This document shows positions 1 through 6,610 of a stretch of 6,617 nt of DNA, in pieces. Each line of letters opens with the position of its first letter. Positions within the stretch are counted from its first letter, which is position 1. The notes beneath the pieces were generated by a model that ran no database searches, was not told the DNA's origin, and saw nothing but the letters and a program-made list of their open reading frames with translations. The position numbers were made by a program, and so were the translations under genes. The DNA is taken from positions 1 to 6,617 of the forward strand of contig SKHV01000024.1 of the NCBI GenBank assembly GCA_007116765.1. The letters run 5' to 3'. This stretch comes from Prolixibacteraceae bacterium (lineage in GTDB: Bacteria; Bacteroidota; Bacteroidia; Bacteroidales; Prolixibacteraceae).

Positions 1-10
1 CGGCTTTTTT
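1..10 (+). terminator. 3' half of a probable intrinsic terminator cut by the window edge
   Basis: The window opens with CGGC followed by six T residues, which is how the 3' arm and U-tract of a Rho-independent terminator read on the plus strand. The matching GCCG arm would lie left of the window. On the minus strand the same bases read as an A-tract followed by GCCG, as in a bidirectional terminator shared by convergent genes. It could therefore also end enolase transcription, 35 bases after its stop. The other half is not visible, so this is inference. Confidence 0.35.
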
Positions 11-23
11 ATGTATTTCTAAC

Positions 24-40
24 AGCCTCAGGCTATTTAG
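24..40 (-). terminator. Short hairpin just downstream of enolase
   Basis: Read on the minus strand, AGCC-TGA-GGCT forms a four-pair GC-rich stem with a three-base loop. A-U and G-U pairs extend it on both sides. It starts a few bases after the enolase stop codon. No T-tract follows, so it is not a textbook intrinsic terminator. It may instead protect the mRNA 3' end or contribute to termination together with the hairpin cut by the left edge. Confidence 0.25.
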
Positions 41-44
41 TTTC

Positions 45-1331
45 TTACTTCTTGTACACTTTTTGGTAACCGTAAATTGCGTTTTCGCCCAATTCTTCTT
101 CAATACGAAGAAGTTGGTTGTACTTTGACATTCGATCCGAACGGCTCATTGAACCGGTTTTAATTTGACCGCTGTTGGTTGCAACCGCGATGTCGGCAAT
201 TGTAGCGTCTTCGGTTTCACCTGAGCGGTGCGAAGTTACTGAAGTGAAACCTGCACGGTGTGCCATTTCTATAGCGTCCAATGTTTCGGTTAAAGTACCA
301 ATTTGGTTTACTTTAATAAGAATTGAGTTGGCAGCACCCATTTCGATACCTTTCTTCAGGTATTCAACATTGGTCACAAACAGGTCGTCGCCCACAAGCT
401 GGCATTTGTCGCCAATTGCTTTGTTGAGTTTTACCCATCCGTCCCAGTCACCTTCGTCGCAACCATCTTCAATTGAATCAATCGGATATTTCGAAATAAG
501 CTCTGCAAGATATGCAGCTTGTTCATCGGGTGTACGTTTTGCGCCTTTTTCGCCTTCGAATAATGAGTAGTCGTAAATACCATTTTTGAAGAACTCCGAA
601 GCGGCACAATCAAGCGCAATTGTTACATCGCTACCTGGTTTGTAGCCTGCATTTTCAATGGCTTTAATGATACTTTCAAGCGCATCTTCAGTACCGTTAA
701 GTGCTGGGGCAAAACCTCCTTCGTCGCCTACAGCAGTACTAAGGCCACGGTCGTGCAGCACTTTTTTGAGGCTGTGGAAAACCTCGGCACCCATACGCAA
801 GCCTTCACGGAATGTTGGTGCACCTACCGGGCGAATCATGAATTCCTGAAATGCAATTGGAGCATCGGAGTGCGATCCCCCATTGATGATGTTCATCATT
901 GGAACCGGAAGGGTTTTGGCATTTGTTCCGCCAATATAGCGGTAAAGGGGCATTTCGAGGTAGTTAGCTGCAGCTTTTGCTACGGCTAACGAAACACCAA
1001 GAATTGCATTAGCACCCAAATTGCTTTTTGTTTTAGTTCCATCAAGAGCTAGCATCGTTTTATCAACAGCCACCTGATCTAAAGCGCTCATTCCTTCAAT
1101 GGCCGGACCAATTTTGGTGTTCACGTTTTCAACAGCTTTCAAGCAACCTTTTCCAAGGTAGCGGCTTTTGTCGCCATCGCGAAGCTCAAGAGCCTCATTT
1201 TCACCGGTTGATGCTCCTGATGGAACAGCAGCCAAACCTTTAATCCCACTTTCGAGGGTTACTTCTACTTCAACGGTTGGATTACCGCGAGAATCGATAA
1301 TCTCTCTGCCTACTACTTTATAAATATGCAT
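45..1331 (-). CDS. eno: Enolase (phosphopyruvate hydratase)
   Basis: Cytoplasmic glycolytic enzyme that interconverts 2-phosphoglycerate and phosphoenolpyruvate. The 428-residue product has the usual bacterial enolase length and is intact. Visible landmarks are the N-terminal IIDSRGNPTVEVEV segment (11-24), the mobile SGAST loop (38-42), FQEF with E163, GDEGGFAP with E204, Mg2+ ligands D241, E288 (SIEDG) and D315 (GDDLFVTN), the signature ILIKVNQIGTLTE with catalytic K340, and SHRSGETED with H368. The start is the ATG at 1331, where the family's normal N-terminus begins. An upstream in-frame ATG at 1388 would add 19 AT-rich, non-homologous residues. No Shine-Dalgarno sequence is seen, only an A/T-rich leader. 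It lies 115 bp downstream of the antiporter on the same strand, so co-transcription is possible. Enolase is classically inhibited by fluoride with phosphate, which is notable given the predicted fluoride exporter nearby. Confidence 0.98.
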   Translation of the reverse strand: MHIYKVVGREIIDSRGNPTVEVEVTLESGIKGLAAVPSGASTGENEALELRDGDKSRYLGKGCLKAVENVNTKIGPAIEGMSALDQVAVDKTMLALDGTKTKSNLGANAILGVSLAVAKAAANYLEMPLYRYIGGTNAKTLPVPMMNIINGGSHSDAPIAFQEFMIRPVGAPTFREGLRMGAEVFHSLKKVLHDRGLSTAVGDEGGFAPALNGTEDALESIIKAIENAGYKPGSDVTIALDCAASEFFKNGIYDYSLFEGEKGAKRTPDEQAAYLAELISKYPIDSIEDGCDEGDWDGWVKLNKAIGDKCQLVGDDLFVTNVEYLKKGIEMGAANSILIKVNQIGTLTETLDAIEMAHRAGFTSVTSHRSGETEDATIADIAVATNSGQIKTGSMSRSDRMSKYNQLLRIEEELGENAIYGYQKVYKK

Positions 1332-1381
1332 TTTTAAATTTTTATAAGTGAATAATATAATTTTGTTTGTTTCTAGTATAA

Positions 1382-1389
1382 TAAACATA
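1382..1389 (-). promoter_or_regulatory. Possible -7 element upstream of enolase
   Basis: On the minus strand TATGTTTA matches the Bacteroidetes -7 consensus TAnnTTTG at all but the last base. It lies about 50 bases before the enolase ATG, which would give a leader of roughly 40-45 nt. I found no TTG -33 element at the expected distance, so this is a weak call. Enolase may also be read from the antiporter promoter. Confidence 0.25.
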
Positions 1390-1446
1390 GAAACACATAA
1401 AAAGTTATTGTTTATTGCCTTTTTTTAAAGATATAAAGACAAGGCT

Positions 1447-2919
1447 TTATTCTTTTTTTTCTTTTAAGCAATTTGTAAAAAGGTTCACCGAGTCGCGGTC
1501 ATCGGCAATAATATATAATTTATCTTCATTCATAAGCACGGTAGAACCATCGGGTATAAAATACGTATCCTTATCACGTTTCACCAATACCACTAAAACA
1601 GACGAGGGCAAATTGAGTTCAACTATTGGTTTTCCAACACAGCTAAAATTATCATCTATCACAATTTCCTCCATCATCGAACGCATTTTATCGGCGGTTT
1701 CCCGGTCGGGAGTAAATCTATATTTAAACCTTTTGGGAACAGTAAGCCTCAAAATTTTTGCTACTATGGGTATTGATGTACCTTGTACCAATACCGAAGT
1801 GATTGTAATGAAGAAAACTATATTGAAAATGATATCGGCATTTGGCAGGTTACGTGTAAGCGGAATCATTGCAAATACAATTGGTACTGCTCCACGCAGT
1901 CCAACCCACGACAAAAAAAGCATGCTTCTATTATTTGCTTTTAATGGACCTAATATTAAAAAGACACTCAAGGGACGTGCCACCAGAATTAGAAAGAAAG
2001 ATATAATGAGGCCTATACCAATATGCGGCACCACCTCGCTGGGAACAACCTGAAGCCCGAGGGTAAGGAACAAAATTACCTGCATAAGCCAGGCAATACC
2101 ATCGAAATGCTTTTGAAGGCTGCGCTTATGGATAAAATCGGAGTTACCAAGCACAAGGGCTGAAACATATACCGCCAGATAAGCATTTCCACCCAAAAAA
2201 TTCGTTCCTGAGAAAGTAAGCAAAACCATCCCTACGAGCAAAACAGAATATAAGCCACTTACTTCAAGATGTATCCAATTAATTACCGTTTGCATGCCTT
2301 TCCCTGCCAAAAAACCAATTATGCCGCCAACAATCATTTGCTGAAAAAACATTGGCACTACTGCCCAAAAGTTTTTTTCGGGATTCAACAAAAGAAAAAG
2401 AAACATAATGGTGAGGAAGTAAGCCATAGGATCGTTGCTCCCACTTTCCAGCTCAAGTATCTGCCGTGCATTGCCCTTTATTTTCAAGCCGCGCGAGCGC
2501 ATAATCGAAAAAACAGCCGCCGCATCGGTCGATGAAACGATTGCACCAAGCAGAAGGCCTTCGAGCAAGGTAAAAGGTGTAATTAAACTCACAAACACAC
2601 CAACACTGACACAGGTTATCAAAACACCAAGTGTTGACAAGAGTACACCGGGCAACAATACCTTTTTTATTTCAGCAAAACGGGTGTCGAGCCCTCCCGA
2701 AAACAATATGAAACTAAGAGAAAAAGAACCAATAAATTTTGCCAATTCAGGATTATTGAAGTTTATTCCCCCCGGTCCGTCAATACCGGCAACCATACCC
2801 AAAACAATAAACAACAACAACACAGGAACCCCAAAACGTGCAGTAGTTTTTGTAAGCATTACGCTGACAACAATTAATAAGGATCCCAGTAAAAGTATAT
2901 TGTCTAATGTAAATGTCAT
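1447..2919 (-). CDS. cvrA: K+(Na+)/H+ antiporter, CPA1 family with C-terminal RCK_C domain (NhaP2/CvrA type)
   Basis: Inner-membrane cation/proton antiporter of 490 residues. Residues about 5-390 form a polytopic Na_H_Exchanger domain with around a dozen hydrophobic segments. Key CPA1 features are visible: the TD pair at T131-D132 (SSTDAAAVF), the ion-binding ND pair at N162-D163 (ESGSNDPMA), R315 in ARPL, and the conserved GLRGAVP at 340-346. Residues about 405-482 form a soluble TrkA-C/RCK_C domain, which in relatives gates transport in response to a small cytoplasmic ligand. The layout matches NhaP2/CvrA proteins annotated as potassium/proton antiporters. It is shorter than E. coli CvrA, which carries a further CorC-type C-terminal domain absent here. 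Cation preference (K+ versus Na+) cannot be read from sequence, so the symbol is by homology only. It is divergent from the CLC gene and upstream of enolase. Confidence 0.9.
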   Translation of the reverse strand: MTFTLDNILLLGSLLIVVSVMLTKTTARFGVPVLLLFIVLGMVAGIDGPGGINFNNPELAKFIGSFSLSFILFSGGLDTRFAEIKKVLLPGVLLSTLGVLITCVSVGVFVSLITPFTLLEGLLLGAIVSSTDAAAVFSIMRSRGLKIKGNARQILELESGSNDPMAYFLTIMFLFLLLNPEKNFWAVVPMFFQQMIVGGIIGFLAGKGMQTVINWIHLEVSGLYSVLLVGMVLLTFSGTNFLGGNAYLAVYVSALVLGNSDFIHKRSLQKHFDGIAWLMQVILFLTLGLQVVPSEVVPHIGIGLIISFFLILVARPLSVFLILGPLKANNRSMLFLSWVGLRGAVPIVFAMIPLTRNLPNADIIFNIVFFITITSVLVQGTSIPIVAKILRLTVPKRFKYRFTPDRETADKMRSMMEEIVIDDNFSCVGKPIVELNLPSSVLVVLVKRDKDTYFIPDGSTVLMNEDKLYIIADDRDSVNLFTNCLKEKKE

Positions 2920-2992
2920 TAAGCTTATGTTTTAAATAGTGCTGCTTTACTGAATAACTATCAACAAAAACATTTTTAAACGAAAAGTGTTG

Positions 2993-3000
2993 CAAAAATA
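2993..3000 (-). promoter_or_regulatory. Probable -7 promoter element for the antiporter
   Basis: On the minus strand TATTTTTG is an exact match to the Bacteroidetes -7 consensus TAnnTTTG. It lies about 75 bases before the antiporter ATG and predicts a leader of roughly 65 nt. A TTG lies 27 bases upstream, longer than the usual 17-23, so the -33 element is poor or degenerate. It sits in the divergent intergenic region. Confidence 0.45.
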
Positions 3001-3054
3001 ATCAATTTGATAAACATATCCCATTTTCAATTTTTTCTAAATTATTAAATCTAT

Positions 3055-3083
3055 AAGTACAAAAGTTTTCTACTTTTATACTT
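3055..3083. promoter_or_regulatory. 29-bp imperfect palindrome upstream of the CLC gene, candidate operator or 5'UTR hairpin
   Basis: The left arm AAGTACAAAAGT and right arm ACTTTTATACTT are complementary at 11 of 12 positions, with a single C/A mismatch, around a 5-base centre (TTTCT). The palindrome ends 14 bases before the ATG at 3098. It covers near-matches to the -7 consensus (TACTTTTA at 3071-3078 and TATACTTTG at 3077-3085), so it could be a repressor site over the promoter. If transcribed, it could be a stem close to the ribosome entry site. The region is AT-rich, but a symmetry of this length is unlikely to be trivial. The binding factor is unknown. Confidence 0.45.
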
Positions 3084-3097
3084 TGTTTCATACGCGA

Positions 3098-4390
3098 ATG
3101 GTAAGAAAAAGGATTCAACAAAACAGTTTATACAAAAAATATCCGGGGTTTCTGTTCATCACAAAATGGATATTTATATCGCTGCTGATTAGTGTTTTTG
3201 TTGGCAGTGCTTCGGCTTTTTTTCTCACATCGTTGTATTGGGTCGAAAATATCCGCGAAGCAAACCTTTGGATAATAGCTTTGTTGCCTCTTGCCGGTTT
3301 ATTTATCGGCCTTGTTTACTATTACTACGGAAAAAGCAGCGAAGCCGGCAACAACCTTCTTATTGAACGTGCCACAAAGCCTTCGGGCGAGCGCATTCCC
3401 CTGCTGATGGCCCCACTGGTATTGGGCGGCACCTTGCTTACCCATCTTTTTGGCGGATCGGCCGGGCGTGAGGGCACAGCCTTGCAAATGGCAGGATCAA
3501 TATCCGACCAACTTACAAAACCACTCAAACTCAACCAAAACGACAGGAAAATACTGATTATAGCTGCCATAGCGGCCGGGTTCGGATCGATTTTTGGCAC
3601 ACCTTTAGCCGGTGCTATTTTTGCCCTCGAAGTTATTGTTATCGGCAAAATTAAATACGATGCTATTTTTCCCGCATTTATGGCTGCCATTTTATCTGAC
3701 TATGTAACATCAGGCATTTGGAAAGTGGGGCACATGGATTATTCTATTGCTTCAATTCCCGAAATATCGGCCTTGAATATTTTGTTCGCAATTGCGGCCG
3801 GGATAGTCTTTGGTATTGCAGCTGCTATTTTCAGCAAGGCAAACCATGCAAGCAGTAGGTTTTTCAAAAAACAGATTAAGTACCCGCCATTAAGGCCTTT
3901 TGTAGGTGGATTAATAATTGCTGCTGCTGTTTTTGCTTTGGGAACTACCCGATACATTGGTCTTGGAATACCGGTAATATCCGATGCATTTAACCAACAA
4001 CTGCCCCCTTACGATTTTGCATTGAAAATTATTTTCACGGCCATAACACTTGGCGCAGCTTTTAAGGGTGGTGAAGTTACACCGCTTTTTTTCATAGGGG
4101 CAACTTTAGGTAACGCAATAGCGTGGTTTATCCCCCTTCCCATGAGCCTGCTTGCAGGTATGGGTTTTGTAGCTGTTTTTGCAGGAGCAACAAATACTCC
4201 ACTGGCCTGTAGTGTAATGGCCATTGAACTTTTTGGTGCTGAATGTGGCGTATTTGTTGCAATTGCATGTGTGGTCGCCTACCTTATGTCGGGCAACAAT
4301 AGCATTTATAACGGACAGTTTATTGGCCAACCAAAGCATGTTTATTTTGGACTTTATACAGGAAAAAAAATACAAGATATTAAACCATAA
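3098..4390 (+). CDS. eriC: CLC-family antiporter, predicted F-/H+ exchanger (CLC-F subgroup)
   Basis: Inner-membrane CLC protein of 430 residues with the usual hydrophobic helices and no CBS domains. Signature positions depart from chloride CLCs. GREGP is replaced by GREGT (123-127, gating glutamate E125). GxFxP is replaced by GEVTP (325-329). The segment normally carrying GSGIP reads EAGNNL (82-87). The helix FGTPLAGAIFALEVI (166-180) has valine where CLC-ec1 has its internal proton glutamate E203. The tyrosine of the pore is probably Y404 in GNNSIYNGQ. These substitutions are those of CLC-F transporters, which expel cytoplasmic fluoride in exchange for protons. Annotation pipelines often call them voltage-gated chloride channels. 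The ATG at 3098 is preferred over an in-frame TTG at 3083, which lies at the edge of a palindrome and near-promoter motif. No Shine-Dalgarno is seen. The dacB-like gene starts 3 bp after the stop, which suggests an operon. CLC membership is certain; fluoride specificity is inferred from motifs. Confidence 0.9.
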   Translation: MVRKRIQQNSLYKKYPGFLFITKWIFISLLISVFVGSASAFFLTSLYWVENIREANLWIIALLPLAGLFIGLVYYYYGKSSEAGNNLLIERATKPSGERIPLLMAPLVLGGTLLTHLFGGSAGREGTALQMAGSISDQLTKPLKLNQNDRKILIIAAIAAGFGSIFGTPLAGAIFALEVIVIGKIKYDAIFPAFMAAILSDYVTSGIWKVGHMDYSIASIPEISALNILFAIAAGIVFGIAAAIFSKANHASSRFFKKQIKYPPLRPFVGGLIIAAAVFALGTTRYIGLGIPVISDAFNQQLPPYDFALKIIFTAITLGAAFKGGEVTPLFFIGATLGNAIAWFIPLPMSLLAGMGFVAVFAGATNTPLACSVMAIELFGAECGVFVAIACVVAYLMSGNNSIYNGQFIGQPKHVYFGLYTGKKIQDIKP

Positions 4391-4393
4391 TAT

Positions 4394-5836
4394 ATGAAGG
4401 CATTTATTACATTAATTATTTTATTCATACATACAAGCTTAAGCGCTCAGCAGCAAGCACTTAGTTCTATCATGGAGAATTTCATGAACGACAGCTGCAT
4501 AAAAAACGCACCTGTAAGTATATATGCATCGAACATCCAAACCGGCGAAGCATTAGTGGATATAAACGGACGGCTATGCATCACCCCGGCATCGGTTATC
4601 AAATTAGTAACAACGGCTACGGCACTTGAGGTTTTAGGCTCCGATTTTAGGTTCAGTACAACCCTTTGGCATACAGGAACAATATTGGGCGATACCCTTT
4701 ATGGCGATATTGTAATTACAGGTGGTGGCGACCCAACATTGGGCTCACAGTATTTCAACAATAAGCAACAAAATTTTCTTGATATTTGGGCCGAAGCCAT
4801 TAAAGAAGCCGGCATTTTACACATACAGGGAAATATTGTAGCCGACCCATACATTTATCCCGATCAGGATGTACCACAAAGCTGGGTATGGGAAGACTTG
4901 GGCAACTACTATGGAGCAGCAGCTCAAGGCATAAATCTTTACGACAATACCTTTAGAGTATTCTTTAATACCTCGCCGCTTAACGGAGGAAAAACAGAAG
5001 TCATACGTACTGAACCGTTGATCCCTGGACTCGAAATTGATAATTATGTTAAAGCCTCAACAGATATGCGCGACAGAGCCTTTGTATATGGAAGCCCTTT
5101 TGACAGTTATAGGGTAATTAGGGGAACTTTACCACGCGGACGTCATTCATTTAGCATACGTGCTTCCATCCCCGATCCTGCATCTCTGTTGTCATATGAG
5201 TTAATGAAAACCCTCAATAGCAAATTAATATCAATTAATGGTTCATTTTTTAAACAAAAACTAAGTACTGAAACTGTTCCAGAACAAATAATACATGTAC
5301 ACCAATCACCTGAACTAAACGAAATAATTAAACAACTTAATTATGAAAGTGTCAATCTATTTGCTGAACAGTTGTGCAAGCATTTGGGTCTTGTTTTGAA
5401 AAACGAAGGCAGTACTAAATCTGGAACTGAAGTCATTTCAGAATTCTGGGAAGCAAAAGGAATTGAAAGCGGCAATATGTTTTTGGCCGATGGAAGCGGC
5501 TTGTCAAGGTATAACGTTATCAATTCAGAAACACTAAATAGAATATTGGCTTATATGCAAAACCAAAGTGAACATGCCAGGCATTTCATTGAATCTGTCC
5601 CCCTTACAGGCATTAACGGAACCCAACAATATTATTTTCAAAGTTCTAATATAAAAGGGAAGGCAAGGGCAAAAACAGGATCAATGACTCGCGTAAGAAG
5701 CCTTGCCGGATATATGGAGACTCAAAATGGCACTCCTGTTTCTTTTTCGATTATTACCAATAATTTCAATTGTGGCAGTTTTGTAATGGCTGCTAAATTG
5801 GAAAAAATACTTGAAGCCATCTATACTGACTTTTAA
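4394..5836 (+). CDS. dacB: D-alanyl-D-alanine carboxypeptidase/endopeptidase, PBP4 (DacB), peptidase family S13
   Basis: Periplasmic low-molecular-weight penicillin-binding protein that trims or cleaves peptidoglycan stem peptides and cross-links. The 480-residue product begins with a Sec signal peptide (hydrophobic 4-16, likely cut after A18 in SLSA-QQ). All three active-site motifs are present: S67-V-I-K70 (nucleophile and general base), S319-V-N321, and K427-T-G429. Other S13 hallmarks are GGGDPTLGS (110-118) and DGSGLSRYN (366-374). The large insert between the first two motifs, typical of PBP4 proteins, is also present. Length is normal and all motifs are intact, so the enzyme should be active. 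It starts 3 bp after the CLC stop codon with no Shine-Dalgarno sequence, which suggests co-transcription and perhaps translational coupling. The functional tie between an ion exchanger and a cell-wall hydrolase is unclear. Confidence 0.96.
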   Translation: MKAFITLIILFIHTSLSAQQQALSSIMENFMNDSCIKNAPVSIYASNIQTGEALVDINGRLCITPASVIKLVTTATALEVLGSDFRFSTTLWHTGTILGDTLYGDIVITGGGDPTLGSQYFNNKQQNFLDIWAEAIKEAGILHIQGNIVADPYIYPDQDVPQSWVWEDLGNYYGAAAQGINLYDNTFRVFFNTSPLNGGKTEVIRTEPLIPGLEIDNYVKASTDMRDRAFVYGSPFDSYRVIRGTLPRGRHSFSIRASIPDPASLLSYELMKTLNSKLISINGSFFKQKLSTETVPEQIIHVHQSPELNEIIKQLNYESVNLFAEQLCKHLGLVLKNEGSTKSGTEVISEFWEAKGIESGNMFLADGSGLSRYNVINSETLNRILAYMQNQSEHARHFIESVPLTGINGTQQYYFQSSNIKGKARAKTGSMTRVRSLAGYMETQNGTPVSFSIITNNFNCGSFVMAAKLEKILEAIYTDF

Positions 5837-5861
5837 GAATTCAATCACTCTATTCTTAAAA
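5831..5861 (+). terminator. AT-rich hairpin overlapping the dacB stop codon
   Basis: TTTTAAGAAT and ATTCTTAAAA form a perfect 10-bp inverted repeat around an 11-base loop. The left arm contains the dacB stop codon. It is followed by more A residues rather than a T-tract, so it is not a canonical intrinsic terminator on the plus strand. Eight of ten pairs are A-U, so the stem is weak. It may mark the end of the CLC-dacB transcript, but the role is inferred from position only. Confidence 0.3.
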
Positions 5862-5890
5862 AAAAAGAAAACATTCTATTGAATTAATTT

Positions 5891-5918
5891 TTGAAAGTAA
5901 AAAATACTTTTAATTTTG
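5891..5918 (+). promoter_or_regulatory. Bacteroidetes-type promoter of the Nudix regulator gene
   Basis: TTG at 5891-5893, a 17-base spacer, and TAATTTTG at 5911-5918 give an exact fit to TTG-N17-23-TAnnTTTG. The transcription start would fall near 5925, leaving a leader of about 14 nt before the ATG at 5939. This makes the TTG a -33 element rather than the start codon of a longer reading frame. It is the best promoter match in the window. Confidence 0.65.
5894..5910. promoter_or_regulatory. Candidate operator: perfect inverted repeat filling the promoter spacer
   Basis: AAAGTA, a 5-base A-tract, and TACTTT form a perfect 6-bp inverted repeat. It occupies exactly the 17 bases between the -33 and -7 elements. 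A dimeric repressor bound here would block RNA polymerase. The gene downstream encodes a predicted DNA-binding regulator, so autoregulation is the simplest guess. The short arms and AT-rich context leave chance as a real alternative. Confidence 0.4.
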
Positions 5919-5938
5919 TTCCTGTAAATCAAAATAGC

Positions 5939-6610
5939 ATGTATAATCATCCTAAACAATTAATTGCTGTGGATTGCATCATTTTTGGATTTGAAAATGA
6001 TGAGCTCAAACTATTGGTTTTTGAGCGATGGATTGAACCTCACAAAGGAAAACTATCGTTGTTAGGCGGGTTGGTTAATCCCGATGAATCGGTGACCAAT
6101 GCGGCAAAACGTGTATTGAACCAAATTTCAGGACTCGATGACATATACATGGAAATGGTCGATGTTTTTTCAGAAGTAAACCGCGATTCAGGTGGCCGGG
6201 TAATCAGCGTTGCATATTATGCCCTGTTGGAAATCAATGAACAAAACAAACAACTCATTGAAAAAAACAGTGCAAAATGGATATCATTACTCAAACACCC
6301 CAAACTTATACTCGACCACAACGAAATGCTGGAAAAAGCGATTGAAAAGCTCAGGATAAAGGCAAGCTACGATCTAATTGGAGAACACCTGCTTCCAAGG
6401 AAATTCACTCTCCTGCAACTACGGAAACTCTACAATGCAATTTTCAATAAGGAGTTTGATCCCGGAAATTTCAGAAAAAAAGTTTTGTCGTTAAATGCAC
6501 TACAACAACTACCTGAAAAAGACACAAACGAGTCGAAACGGGGAGCATTTTACTACCGCTTCAGAAAGAGAAAAACAAACAGCACTTTGCAACAGATATT
6601 TAAAATATAA
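5939..6610 (+). CDS. Nudix-like transcriptional regulator with C-terminal winged helix (NrtR/AraR-like family)
   Basis: Predicted cytoplasmic transcription factor of 223 residues. Residues about 7-140 form a Nudix fold, and about 143-210 a winged helix-turn-helix like that of NrtR-family regulators (YDLIGEHLLPRKFTLLQLRKL onward, basic near FYYRFRKRK). The Nudix box aligns from G44 (G-x5-E50-x7-R58), but the REUxEExGU part reads RVLNQISGL. The metal-binding glutamates are replaced by V59, Q62 and I63, so hydrolase activity is unlikely and the domain probably acts as a ligand sensor. Known relatives use ADP-ribose-like ligands (NrtR) or, in Bacteroides, sugars (AraR, arabinose). The ligand here cannot be told from sequence. 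The ATG at 5939 is chosen because the Nudix domain starts right after it; the upstream in-frame TTG at 5891 belongs to the promoter. Its targets may be itself or genes beyond the right edge. Confidence 0.85.
   Translation: MYNHPKQLIAVDCIIFGFENDELKLLVFERWIEPHKGKLSLLGGLVNPDESVTNAAKRVLNQISGLDDIYMEMVDVFSEVNRDSGGRVISVAYYALLEINEQNKQLIEKNSAKWISLLKHPKLILDHNEMLEKAIEKLRIKASYDLIGEHLLPRKFTLLQLRKLYNAIFNKEFDPGNFRKKVLSLNALQQLPEKDTNESKRGAFYYRFRKRKTNSTLQQIFKI

Noticed and set aside
1332..1388. 19-residue N-terminal extension of enolase from the upstream ATG
   Set aside because: The extra residues are AT-driven and not part of the enolase family; the normal N-terminus begins at the ATG at 1331. The extension would also run through a candidate promoter.
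1417..1445. Intrinsic terminator between the antiporter and enolase
   Set aside because: GCCTT and AAGGC can pair, but the inner stem is interrupted by mismatches and no T-tract follows on the minus strand. Read-through into enolase cannot be excluded.
1415..2053. 212-residue open frame on the plus strand, antisense to the antiporter
   Set aside because: It lies inside the antiporter's coding region, has a Ser/Thr/Lys-rich composition typical of antisense shadow translation, and shows no domain. The other long antisense frames over enolase, CLC and dacB are rejected for the same reason.
2920..3097. Fluoride (crcB-motif) riboswitch upstream of the CLC-F or antiporter gene
   Set aside because: Expected from gene content, but neither strand has the conserved GGnGATG segment paired with the TGATGnCnCCT-like 3' segment. 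The minus-strand GGGATATG is only a superficial resemblance with no downstream partner.
3083..3097. TTG start giving a CLC protein five residues longer
   Set aside because: An ATG follows within five codons, and the TTG lies at the edge of the palindrome and in a near-consensus -7 motif. The choice makes little difference to the protein.
5891..5938. TTG start giving a 239-residue Nudix protein
   Set aside because: The TTG fits the -33 promoter element, the -7 element falls inside the extension, and the conserved domain starts just after the ATG at 5939.
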